In this document: positions 1-8,978 of the stretch, piece by piece
Layout of the letters: each line of letters opens with the position of its first letter
Position numbering within the stretch: position 1 is the stretch's first letter
DNA from: Stenotrophomonas sp046736075
Lineage (GTDB): Bacteria > Pseudomonadota > Gammaproteobacteria > Xanthomonadales > Xanthomonadaceae
DNA: 64,000 nucleotides
Assembly: GCF_046736075.1 (NCBI RefSeq)
Contig: NZ_CP177163.1
Location: forward strand, 744,001 to 808,000
Reading direction: 5' to 3'
Notes under the pieces: generated by a model
The model's input: only the letters and a program-made list of their open reading frames with translations
Database searches by the model: none
Told to the model about the DNA's origin: nothing
Program-made: the position numbers and the translations under genes

Positions 1-198
1 TGGGCGATGATGAACCAGCTCACCGAGCGCAACCTGGAGCTGTGGCAGGACTTCCAGCGCAACATGGGCACCGGCTTCGGCGGGCGTCCGGGTGGCACCG
101 GCACCGGTACCGGCCCTGCACCGGGCGGCGGCACCGCCGCCGGCGCACGCAAGCCCGACGCACCGTCCGCCCCGGGCACGGGCAAGACGCGCCGCTGA
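1..198 (+). CDS. C-terminal end of a PhaR-like protein (partial)
   Basis: The reading frame is open from the left edge and stops at 196-198, so the N-terminus lies outside the window. The visible 65 residues begin with an amphipathic stretch (NQLTERNLELWQDFQRNM) followed by a Gly/Thr/Pro/Ala-rich low-complexity tail that ends in basic residues. A short 'RN-x-LW-x-x-FQ' helix at the extreme C-terminus resembles the end of polyhydroxyalkanoate synthesis repressor PhaR and related granule-binding proteins. That is family knowledge applied to a short fragment. A phasin or an unrelated protein remains possible. Confidence 0.4.
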   Translation, partial: WAMMNQLTERNLELWQDFQRNMGTGFGGRPGGTGTGTGPAPGGGTAAGARKPDAPSAPGTGKTRR

Positions 199-229
199 TC
201 CACGGCGTTTTTCCCGCCCCGCAACGACA

Positions 230-260
230 AACGGCGCAGCCCTCGGGCCGCGCCGTTTTC
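230..260 (+). terminator. Rho-independent terminator after the PhaR-like gene
   Basis: Inverted repeat AACGGCGC...GCGCCGTT followed by TTTTC, 32 bases downstream of the stop codon. It also separates this gene from the convergent TraB/GumN gene. Confidence 0.75.
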
Positions 261-279
261 GCAGGTGCCGCGCGTGGAC

Positions 280-1239
280 TCAGCGCTTGGGTTTGGCGCA
301 GCCCGTGCAGATGCGCTCCACCGTGTAGCCCTTGGCGCGCAGTTTCTCGACCACGCCATCGTTGCCCAGCAGGTGCAGCGTACCCACCACCACCAGCGTA
401 CCGCCCTGCCCGGCCTGCAGGTGCTGCTGCAGCTTGGGCACCCAGGCGTCATTGCGGTCGGTGTTGATGCGCTTGTACAGCTGCGGGTACTGGCCGCGCA
501 TCTGCGTGGCCATCGACGTCCACAGCAGCTTGTCATCGCCGCGGCGCCAGGCGTCGTGCAGCTTGCGCCCGTCCTCGTCACCCTTGTCGGCCTGTTCCAG
601 CGCCTCGGCCACCATCTGCTGCTGCTCCTGCGCCGACATTCCCGACAACACCGCGATCTGGGTGTCGATGTCTTCCAGGCCGGCGGTGGCTTTGCCCGAT
701 GCGGCCGCCTGGGTCATGAAGTGGCGGTCCAGGCCGAGCTTCGGGTCCAGGCCCATCTTGGTGAACTGGCTGAGGGTGATGGTCAGCCCGACGAACCACG
801 GCTTCATGCCCTGCAGCTGCGCCAGCGGCAGGTTGTTGTCACGCGCATAGGCCTGCAGCCGCGTCCAGGTGGGCGCATCGAGGTCGCGCTTGAGTTCGCT
901 GCCATCGGTACGCACCGCCGCCTGCACCATCTTCTGCGCCAGCTGCGGCGACTCCATGTCCTGCGGCGACAGTTCGAACACCACGCGCTGCGCGTCGGCG
1001 AAGGCACGGTCCACATCCGCCGACAGCGGGTAGTCGCCCGGACGCAGCAGGTGGAAGGACCCCAGCAGGTACATGCGGCTGTCGCCCGGGCCGGTGACCT
1101 TCCACAACAGGGGCACCGGTGCGGCCGCCTTCGCAGCGGGTTTGGCAGCCGGGGCGGCGGCGCGGGCGTGCGCGGGCATGCCGAACGACAGGCCGGCAGC
1201 GATCAGCAACGGGAACAGGCAACGGGACAACATGCGCAT
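280..1239 (-). CDS. TraB/GumN family secreted protein
   Basis: A 319-aa exported protein of the TraB/GumN family (TIKI-like fold). Members are proposed metal-dependent hydrolases or peptidases, but the bacterial substrate is unknown. The first 26 residues form a signal peptide (hydrophobic LFPLLIAAGLSFG, cleavage after AHA-RA), then an Ala/Lys linker. Family motifs are present: GSFH at about residues 60-63, 'FELSP', 'GLEDIDTQ' in the middle and 'VVVGTLHLLG' near the C-terminus. The start at 1239 was chosen because a GGAG lies 12 bases upstream and because upstream codons run into the DUF1684 gene, whose stop is only 4 bases away. The pair, and probably mutL before them, are one transcription unit. 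The protein ends in CTGCAKPKR, where two cysteines may form a disulfide. Confidence 0.85.
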   Translation of the reverse strand: MRMLSRCLFPLLIAAGLSFGMPAHARAAAPAAKPAAKAAAPVPLLWKVTGPGDSRMYLLGSFHLLRPGDYPLSADVDRAFADAQRVVFELSPQDMESPQLAQKMVQAAVRTDGSELKRDLDAPTWTRLQAYARDNNLPLAQLQGMKPWFVGLTITLSQFTKMGLDPKLGLDRHFMTQAAASGKATAGLEDIDTQIAVLSGMSAQEQQQMVAEALEQADKGDEDGRKLHDAWRRGDDKLLWTSMATQMRGQYPQLYKRINTDRNDAWVPKLQQHLQAGQGGTLVVVGTLHLLGNDGVVEKLRAKGYTVERICTGCAKPKR

Positions 1240-1243
1240 GGGT

Positions 1244-2182
1244 TCAACCCTCTCCTTCGGGTGCGTGGTAAGCCTTCTCGCCGGCGTCCACACGCAGGTC
1301 GAGGCGGTTTTCAGGGGGTGTCAGCGGGCACGTGGCGAACGGCGTGAACGCGCACGGCGGGTTGTAGGCGTGGTTGAAATCCAGCGTGACCCGGCCTTGG
1401 GCATCGGGCGCGTCGGTGTCAAGGTAGCGCCCCGCCGGGTAGCTGCCGTGGCCGCTGGTGCGGTCGCCGAAGATCACGAACAACGGGCCGCCCGGCTCGC
1501 CGATGGCCTCCAGCCGGTAGGTGGCGCCATCGCGCTCGAACTCCAGCGCGCCGGCGTTGGGCATCGCCGTGGTCAGGCCGGTGATGTCCACGATCGACAG
1601 CGTTTTGCCGGCCGGGTGCGGAACGTAGCGCGCCTGCACCTTCCACGACGGGCCGCCGGGCCAGTACAGCAGGCCGGTGAAGCCGGTGCGCGAGGCGGCA
1701 TCGGCATGCTTGACCCGCAGCGCGAACCGCTCGCCGCGATGGATCAGGCTCAGGTGGCCCTTGCCGCCATCGAAGGCGATCACGGTCGGCGTTGCATCAC
1801 GATCGCTGAAGAAGCGGATGCGGCCGTGCACCGGTGCGCCGTCCACGGTGAGTGCAACGCCACGCTCGGGCGTGAACCACACCTGGTCGCCCGTGCGCGC
1901 CACCATGCCCAGCTTGTCCGGGCCTACCGCCAGGCGGATGCCACTGCCCGGACCACGGCCGATGTAATGCGCCTTGTGCTCCAGCCAATGCAGGCCAACC
2001 AGCGTAGTCCAGCCATCGGCCGCCACCAGTTCGGTGTAACGCTGCTGGCGCCACTGCTGCTGCTCGGCCGCGAACGTCGGATCGGTCGCCACCGCGACCG
2101 GCGCATCCGCCGCCTTGTCCCCGCAGCCGCCGAGCACGACCACCATGCAGGCCAGCGCGGCCCGCCATCCCCACTTCCCCAT
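1244..2182 (-). CDS. DUF1684 lipoprotein
   Basis: A 312-aa DUF1684 protein of unknown biochemical function. The N-terminus is a lipoprotein signal peptide with a lipobox (VVLGGC, Cys near residue 19), so it is probably lipid-anchored in the envelope. The conserved DUF1684 core is visible: 'WRQQRYTELVAADGWTTLVGL' near the N-terminus, 'GLLYWPGG' and 'VQARYVPHP' in the middle, and the Cys-rich 'NHAYNPPCAFTPFATCPL' near the end. The ATG at 2182 has a good Shine-Dalgarno sequence (AAGGGGA) that overlaps the mutL stop codon. A TTG at 2197 would overlap mutL and lacks a site. The tight spacing to mutL and to the TraB/GumN gene indicates one operon. Confidence 0.85.
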   Translation of the reverse strand: MGKWGWRAALACMVVVLGGCGDKAADAPVAVATDPTFAAEQQQWRQQRYTELVAADGWTTLVGLHWLEHKAHYIGRGPGSGIRLAVGPDKLGMVARTGDQVWFTPERGVALTVDGAPVHGRIRFFSDRDATPTVIAFDGGKGHLSLIHRGERFALRVKHADAASRTGFTGLLYWPGGPSWKVQARYVPHPAGKTLSIVDITGLTTAMPNAGALEFERDGATYRLEAIGEPGGPLFVIFGDRTSGHGSYPAGRYLDTDAPDAQGRVTLDFNHAYNPPCAFTPFATCPLTPPENRLDLRVDAGEKAYHAPEGEG

Positions 2183-2193
2183 ATCTGTCCCCT

Positions 2194-4068
2194 TCAACGT
2201 CCGCGCAGGAACCAGCGGTCAATCTCCGCCAGCGAAAAACGGGCCCAGGTCGGCCGGCCGTGGTTGCACTGGCCGGAACGCTCGGTGATTTCCATGTCGC
2301 GCAGCAGCGCGTTCATTTCCGGCACCGTGAGCCGTCGGTTGGCGCGCACGGCACCGTGGCAGGCCATCGTCGACAGCAGCTCGTCGCGGGCGCTGGCGAT
2401 GCGCCGGCTCTGGCCGTGCTCGCGCAGGTCGGTGAGCACATCGCGCAGCAGGCCTTCGGGTTCGGCGTTGGCCAACAGTGCCGGAATGCTGCGCACGTGC
2501 AGCGAGCCCGGTCCCGAACGGGTGATCTCGAAGCCCAGCGCCACCAGCGTATCCGCTTCGCGCTCGGCGGTATCGGCATCACGCTCGCCCACCGCCAGGG
2601 TGATCGGCACCAGCAGCGGCTGCGCATGCAGCCCGATGCCGTCGTGTGCGGTCTTCAGGCGCTCGTAGCCGATGCGTTCGTGGGCTGCGTGCATGTCCAC
2701 CACGATCAGGCCTTCGGCGTTCTCGGCCAGGATGTAGATGCCGTGCAGCTGCGCAACCGCATAGCCCAGCGGCGGCACACCGCTGTCGGCGGAGGTTGCC
2801 GGCAGCCCGTACTGGCCGGGCATGGGCGCCGATGCGACGTCCTCATCGGCGCGCGGCTGCGCATACAGCGCCGCGTAGGCGGACGGTGCATCGGCCACGC
2901 GCAGGCCCAGCGGCGACTGCTGCGGCCGCCATTGGCCGCCGCCCATTCCGCCACCGCCACCACCACCGCCCGCCAGGGCGTAACCGCCCGACGCTGCCGC
3001 TCCGGCGGGCAGCGCCTGCATCTCCATCGGCGCGTGCACCGCCGCGCCTGCATCGACGCCGACGGCCGTCATGCCGGCACGGGTCTCGGCCAGCGCTTCC
3101 TTCAGCGTGCGGTAGACGAAATCGTGGATCAGGCGCGAGTCGCGGAAACGCACCTCGTGCTTGGCCGGGTGCACGTTGACGTCAACGCGGGTCGGGTCCA
3201 GCTCCAGGAACAGCACATAGGCCGGCTGCCGGCCGTGGAACAGGACATCGCCATAGGCCATCTTCACCGCATGGGCGACGCTGCGGTCGCGCACCGAACG
3301 GCCGTTGACGTACAGGTACTGCTGGTCGGTGCTGGCCCGCGAGTAGTGCGGCTGCGCGATCCAGCCATGCAGGCGCAGGCCGGCACCGCTGTGGTCCACG
3401 CGCAGCGCCTGCGCCGCGAAGTCGTCGCCGAGGGTCTCGCCCAGGCGCGCATCGGAATACAGGTCGCCCGGCTTGTAGCGGCGCGACGGTTTGCCGTTGT
3501 GCGATACCCGCAGTTCCACGTCCGGGCGGGCCAGCGCCAGCGACCGCAGCCATTCTTCGATGTGGCCCAGCTCGGTGCGCTCGGCGCGCAGGAACTTGCG
3601 GCGCGCCGGCACGTTGTAGAACAGCTCGCGCACTTCCACGGTGGTGCCCGGTGCATGGGCACGCGGGGTGACCTCGCCCAGTTTGCCGCCCTCGATCTGC
3701 AGGGCCGAGCCGTGCGCGTCGCCGGGGCGACGCGAGGACAGGGTGAAGCGGCTGACCGAGGCGATCGATGGCAACGCTTCGCCACGGAAACCGAGCGTGG
3801 CTACCGCTTCGAGGTCATCCAGGCTGGCGATCTTGCTGGTGGCGTGCCGGGAGACTGCCAGCGGCAGTTCTTCGGGCGCGATGCCGCCGCCATCGTCGCG
3901 GATCCGGATCAGACGCACACCGCCTTCTTCCAGGTCGATATCCACGCGCGTGGCGCCGGCATCGAGGGCGTTTTCCACCAGTTCCTTGACCACCGATGCG
4001 GGCCGTTCGACGACCTCGCCCGCAGCGATCTGATTGATGAGGATTTCGGGAAGTTGGCGGATGCTCAT
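2194..4068 (-). CDS. mutL: DNA mismatch repair protein MutL
   Basis: A 624-aa MutL, the matchmaker that couples MutS mismatch recognition to strand incision. The GHKL ATPase N-terminus is complete: 'IAAGEVVERPASVVKELVENALDAG', 'DDGGGI', and 'TLGFRGEALPSI'. The central linker contains a long glycine run (about residues 360-375). The C-terminal domain carries DMHAAHERIGYE at about residues 458-469, which fits the DQHA(x)2E(x)4E motif of MutL nucleases apart from Met for Gln, plus ACHGA and QCNHGRP. This suggests an endonuclease-type MutL as in bacteria without MutH. It is followed within the same operon by the DUF1684 and TraB/GumN genes. An antisense 604-codon open frame over the gene is an artefact. 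Confidence 0.97.
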   Translation of the reverse strand: MSIRQLPEILINQIAAGEVVERPASVVKELVENALDAGATRVDIDLEEGGVRLIRIRDDGGGIAPEELPLAVSRHATSKIASLDDLEAVATLGFRGEALPSIASVSRFTLSSRRPGDAHGSALQIEGGKLGEVTPRAHAPGTTVEVRELFYNVPARRKFLRAERTELGHIEEWLRSLALARPDVELRVSHNGKPSRRYKPGDLYSDARLGETLGDDFAAQALRVDHSGAGLRLHGWIAQPHYSRASTDQQYLYVNGRSVRDRSVAHAVKMAYGDVLFHGRQPAYVLFLELDPTRVDVNVHPAKHEVRFRDSRLIHDFVYRTLKEALAETRAGMTAVGVDAGAAVHAPMEMQALPAGAAASGGYALAGGGGGGGGMGGGQWRPQQSPLGLRVADAPSAYAALYAQPRADEDVASAPMPGQYGLPATSADSGVPPLGYAVAQLHGIYILAENAEGLIVVDMHAAHERIGYERLKTAHDGIGLHAQPLLVPITLAVGERDADTAEREADTLVALGFEITRSGPGSLHVRSIPALLANAEPEGLLRDVLTDLREHGQSRRIASARDELLSTMACHGAVRANRRLTVPEMNALLRDMEITERSGQCNHGRPTWARFSLAEIDRWFLRGR

Positions 4069-4091
4069 GCGTGAATGATAGCGGCATCCGT

Positions 4092-4116
4092 GCAGCCGGC
4101 CAGAGGCCGGCTCTAC
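4092..4116 (-). repeat. SMAG-like GTAG-terminated palindrome
   Basis: A 25-base element read on the minus strand as GTAG-AGCCGGCC-TCT-GGCCGGCT-GC. The perfect 8-bp arms and the terminal GTAG match the SMAG repetitive extragenic palindromes of Stenotrophomonas. It lies between mutL and amiC. Confidence 0.75.
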
Positions 4117-4143
4117 GGGTGAATCGAAACCCGCCTTACGGGC

Positions 4144-4176
4144 AAATAAAAACCCGCCATCGGCGGGTTTTTATTT
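4144..4176 (-). terminator. Terminator containing the amiC stop codon
   Basis: A perfect 15-bp inverted repeat (4144-4158 / 4162-4176) with a 3-base loop: AAATAAAAACCCGCC and its complement. It has a U-tract in either direction. The TAA stop of the amidase gene (4171-4173) lies inside the stem, so a terminating ribosome would cover part of the hairpin. Confidence 0.9.
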
Positions 4177-5763
4177 GCTTCCCCCGGCGACGGTGCCGGC
4201 GGCGTCGATTTCGGCCTGGGCGCGCGCGGCGTACAGGGTGCCGGGCGGGGGCTGGCGGCTGAAGAAGGTGTGCACGCCGTCGAGCACGGCCCCGGCGATC
4301 TGGCGCTGGTACGCCGGGTCGATCAGGCGCCGCTCCTCGTCCGGATTGGAGATGAAGGCGGTTTCCACCAGCATTGCCGGCATGTCAGAGGTGCGCAGGA
4401 CCGCGAAGTTGGCGCGTTCGATGTTCGGCTTGTGGTTCTTGCCGATCCGCTTCAACCCGCCCAGCACGTGACCGGCAGCGTCTTCGGACGCTTTCATGTA
4501 ACCGCTCTGGGCCAGGTCCAGCAGCACGTTGGCCAGGGTGCCTTCGGTCTGCTGCAGGCGCACGCCACCGACCAGATCGGCGGCGTTTTCCTTGTCGGCC
4601 AGCCAGCGGGCGCGCTGCGAGGAGGCGCCCTTGGTGGACAGCACGTACACCGACGAACCGGTGGCCGCACGGTTCTCGGCAGCATCGGCATGGATCGAGA
4701 TAAAGATGTCCGCCTTGGCGGCGCGGGCCTTCTGCGCACGCATCGGCAACGGGATGAACACGTCGGTGTCGCGGGTCAGGAAGGCCTTCAGGCCCGGCGT
4801 GGCGTTGACCTGCCGGGCCAGTTCGCGCGCCACCGCCAGGGTGATGTCCTTCTCGCGCTTGCCGGTCGGGCCGACCGCACCGGGGTCCTGGCCACCGTGA
4901 CCGGGATCGATGGCGACCACCAGGGTGCGCATGCCCGGGCGCATTTTCATCCGCGACGCATCGCTGGGCATTGCCGGACGCGGGGTTTCCGTGGTGATCG
5001 CGGTAGCCGGTGCCGGCGCGGGAACCGGCGCCGCCACGACAGCCGCGGTGGGCTGGCCTGCCAGGATCGCCGCCGGCGATGCAGAGTTGCTGGCCGCGTT
5101 GGCATTGCCGGCGGCGGCCACGTTGGCGGTGGCCGTGGTCGGGGCGGGTGTTGGCACCGGCGCGGCCGCGGTGGCGCTGGCCTGCTGGCGCACCGAGGCG
5201 GTCAGCAGTGCGGTTGCGCGGGCGGCATCGGTGCGCGCCTGTGCGCTGTCAGCCGGTGTCGGTGCAGGGGTCTGCGCGACCGGCGTCGGTGCGGGCGTGG
5301 TGGCTGGCACGGGCGGCGGCGTAGCAACCGGCGCAGCGCTCGGCGGTGCGCCGGCCACGTTCGTCGCGCCATCGCCGGGCCATTCGATCACCAGCGTGGA
5401 GTCGTTGCCCTGCTTGCGCATCTGCGGCTTGAACGGCGCCACCGACTCGGCCAGGTCGAACACCACCCGGAACGTGCCCGGCACGGGCTGGCCCGTGCGT
5501 ACGGCCGTCACCACGCCCTTGGGCGCAGGCAGCCTGAGGTTGCGGATGGCCGTGGAGTCGGGGAAATCGACCACCAGGCGGTTCGGACCGGCCAGGGTCA
5601 GGGTCTTGTACCCGCCGCTGCCGGACAGCGCGATTTCCGCGCGGGTGCCGGTGGCGCCGGTGTCCAGGGCGACCTGGCGGATCTCGCCCGCCCACGCCAC
5701 GGCGCTCGCCAGACAGAGTCCGACGACGGCACAGAGGGCAGTGAGTGGTTTCCCCATTGGCAT
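4171..5763 (-). CDS. amiC: N-acetylmuramoyl-L-alanine amidase (AmiC/AmiB type)
   Basis: A 530-aa periplasmic amidase that cleaves the peptide from N-acetylmuramic acid during cell separation. It has a signal peptide (residues 1-25, ending AVAWA), then an AMIN domain (about 27-130) that targets the enzyme to peptidoglycan or the septum. A roughly 130-residue Ala/Pro/Thr/Val-rich linker follows, then a C-terminal Amidase_3 domain (about 285-510). The zinc ligands are visible in 'DPGHGG', 'REKDITLAV' and 'SIHADA', and the catalytic Glu in 'VETAFISN'. There is no LysM domain at the C-terminus, which favours AmiC over AmiB. It is transcribed ahead of mutL, but the strong hairpin at its stop codon suggests mutL has partly independent expression. 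The unusually long linker is the main oddity. Confidence 0.93.
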   Translation of the reverse strand: MPMGKPLTALCAVVGLCLASAVAWAGEIRQVALDTGATGTRAEIALSGSGGYKTLTLAGPNRLVVDFPDSTAIRNLRLPAPKGVVTAVRTGQPVPGTFRVVFDLAESVAPFKPQMRKQGNDSTLVIEWPGDGATNVAGAPPSAAPVATPPPVPATTPAPTPVAQTPAPTPADSAQARTDAARATALLTASVRQQASATAAAPVPTPAPTTATANVAAAGNANAASNSASPAAILAGQPTAAVVAAPVPAPAPATAITTETPRPAMPSDASRMKMRPGMRTLVVAIDPGHGGQDPGAVGPTGKREKDITLAVARELARQVNATPGLKAFLTRDTDVFIPLPMRAQKARAAKADIFISIHADAAENRAATGSSVYVLSTKGASSQRARWLADKENAADLVGGVRLQQTEGTLANVLLDLAQSGYMKASEDAAGHVLGGLKRIGKNHKPNIERANFAVLRTSDMPAMLVETAFISNPDEERRLIDPAYQRQIAGAVLDGVHTFFSRQPPPGTLYAARAQAEIDAAGTVAGGSK

Positions 5764-5845
5764 GGGTCAGGATTCAATCACCGCACTGAATGAAAAGCAA
5801 CTCCTTTTCCCTTAATAATCCGTAACCTGCCGGAGTTTCCTAGTG

Positions 5846-6324
5846 TCAGCCGACAGAAAGGGCCTGCAAGTCGCCCCCTTGCGGGAGGCGATCCAGCCAT
5901 TCACGACCCGCTGCGCTGCCCGCGCTCAGCTGCGCGCGACGCCCCTGCCCGTCGATCTCCAGCGCCACCACGAGGTCGGTGGGCGGCAGGGCGCCAGCGC
6001 CCCGCTCGGGCCATTCAACCAGCCACAGCGACGCGCTGCCCTCGTCCAGCCCAAGGAAATCCAGCTCCCCGGCGTGGCCGATGCGGTACAGGTCCAGATG
6101 CCAGGCCTCGTGCCCATCGGCCAACGGATAGCGCTCCACCAGCGTGTAGGTCGGGCTGCGGATCGGGCCCTGCACGCCCAGCGCGCGCAGCAGCGCACGG
6201 GCCAGTGTCGATTTGCCGGCCCCGAGGTCGCCCTGCAGCTGCACCACCGCCTGCGCGGGGCGGGTGGCGGCCAGCCACTGCCCGAGCAGATCGGTGTCGG
6301 TGGGTTCGGCGAGGAAGAACGTGA

Positions 6325-6328
<4 letters not shown>
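5846..6328 (-). CDS. tsaE: tRNA threonylcarbamoyladenosine biosynthesis ATPase TsaE
   Basis: A 160-aa TsaE, the small ATPase that works with TsaB/TsaC/TsaD to make t6A37 in tRNAs decoding ANN codons. It is of usual length for the family. The Walker A motif GDLGAGKST is at about residues 33-41, followed by 'SPTYTLVERY' and 'HLDLYRI'. The C-terminal 'VEWPER' is typical of the family. The ATG overlaps the nnr stop as ATGA, so the two are translationally coupled; this nnr-tsaE-amiC-mutL order is widespread in gamma-proteobacteria. The longer open frame extending upstream to 6820 is out of frame with nnr and is rejected. Confidence 0.95.
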
Positions 6329-7809
<1,481 letters not shown>

Positions 7810-7819
7810 GACGGGATTC

Positions 7820-7825
7820 TATACT
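7820..7825 (+). promoter_or_regulatory. Possible -10 element for queG (leaderless transcript)
   Basis: TATACT lies 9 bases before the queG ATG, in the 25-base gap between the divergent nnr and queG starts. No Shine-Dalgarno sequence precedes queG. Together these suggest an mRNA that begins at or next to the ATG. A convincing -35 box was not seen. Confidence 0.35.
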
Positions 7826-7834
7826 TGCACCCTG

Positions 7835-8923
7835 ATGTCCGCCGTCCCTGCCCCCGTTCCGCTCGACCCCACCCTGGCCGCCCACCGGCTGCGCGCGCTT
7901 GCGCGGGCCCACGGTTTCCAGCGCTGCGGGGTGGCCGGCATCGACCTGGGCGAGGACGAAGCGCACCTGGCCGACTGGCTGGGCAAGGGCCTGTACGGGA
8001 CCATGCAGTGGATGGCCCGGCACGGCACGCTGCGCGCGCGACCGGCCGAACTGCTGCCGGGCACGGTGCGGGTGATCTCGGTGGGCATGGACTACGGCCA
8101 CAAGGACGACACCCAGGCCTGGGACACTCTGCACGATGGCGACCGCGCCTACGTGGCGCGCTACGCGCTGGGCCGCGATTACCACAAGCTCATGCGCAAC
8201 CGGCTGCAGAAGTTCGCCGACGCCCTGGCCGCCGAGATCGGCCCGTTCGGTTACCGGGTGTTCGTCGATTCGGCGCCGGTGCTGGAACGCGCGCTGGCGC
8301 GCAACGCCGGACTGGGCTGGATCGGCAAGCACACCTGCCTGATCGACCGCCAGGGCGGCTCGTGGTTCTTCCTTGGCGAGATCTACGTCGACCTGCCGCT
8401 GCCGGTGGACACCCCGGCAACCGCGCACTGCGGCACCTGCACGCGCTGCATCGATGTCTGCCCCACCCAGGCGATCATCGGGCCGCACCGCCTGGATGCG
8501 CGCCGCTGCATTTCGTATCTGACCATCGAGCACGAGGGCGCCATTCCCGAGCCGATGCGCCCGCTGATGGGCAACCGCATCTACGGCTGCGACGACTGCC
8601 AGCTGGTCTGCCCCTGGAACAAGTTCGCCCGGCGTACCGACGAACCGGACTTCCGCGCGCGCAACGATCTGGACACCGCCTCGCTGGCGCAGCTGTTCGC
8701 CTGGGAGGAAGACGAGTTCCTGCGCCGCACCGAGGGCAGCCCGATCCGCCGCAGCGGCCACGAGCGCTGGCTGCGCAACATCGCCGTGGCGCTCGGCAAC
8801 GCCCCTACCCATGCCGATACCCTGGCGGCGCTGCACGCGCGCCGCGCGCATCCGTCGGCGATCGTGCGCGAACACGTTGAATGGGCGCTGCAGCAGCACG
8901 CCGGGCGCGGCGCAGCGGGATGA
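7835..8923 (+). CDS. queG: Epoxyqueuosine reductase QueG
   Basis: A 362-aa iron-sulfur, cobalamin-dependent reductase that performs the last step of queuosine synthesis in tRNA (epoxyqueuosine to queuosine). The DUF1730 N-terminal part includes 'VDSAPVLERALARNAGLGW'. Two 4Fe-4S cysteine clusters are visible: 'CGTCTRCIDVCP' (about residues 201-212) and 'CDDCQLVCPWN' (about 250-260). HEAT-like sequence ('HERWLRNIAVALGNA', 'HPSAIVREHVEWAL') ends the protein. The start at 7835 fits the family N-terminus; earlier in-frame codons overlap nnr on the other strand. Confidence 0.95.
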   Translation: MSAVPAPVPLDPTLAAHRLRALARAHGFQRCGVAGIDLGEDEAHLADWLGKGLYGTMQWMARHGTLRARPAELLPGTVRVISVGMDYGHKDDTQAWDTLHDGDRAYVARYALGRDYHKLMRNRLQKFADALAAEIGPFGYRVFVDSAPVLERALARNAGLGWIGKHTCLIDRQGGSWFFLGEIYVDLPLPVDTPATAHCGTCTRCIDVCPTQAIIGPHRLDARRCISYLTIEHEGAIPEPMRPLMGNRIYGCDDCQLVCPWNKFARRTDEPDFRARNDLDTASLAQLFAWEEDEFLRRTEGSPIRRSGHERWLRNIAVALGNAPTHADTLAALHARRAHPSAIVREHVEWALQQHAGRGAAG

Positions 8924-8978
8924 AGGACGTGCGCCAACGTGCGACCATGACCGCCCGTTCGTACCGTTCTATCCCCTC

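Noticed and set aside
265..2668. Plus-strand frames opposite the TraB/GumN and DUF1684 genes
   Set aside because: Both minus-strand genes have signal peptides, Shine-Dalgarno sites and family motifs; the plus-strand frames have none.
2260..4074. A 604-codon plus-strand open frame opposite mutL
   Set aside because: It mirrors the MutL coding sequence; the translation is His/Arg/Gly-rich with no domain. Long antisense frames are normal at this GC content.
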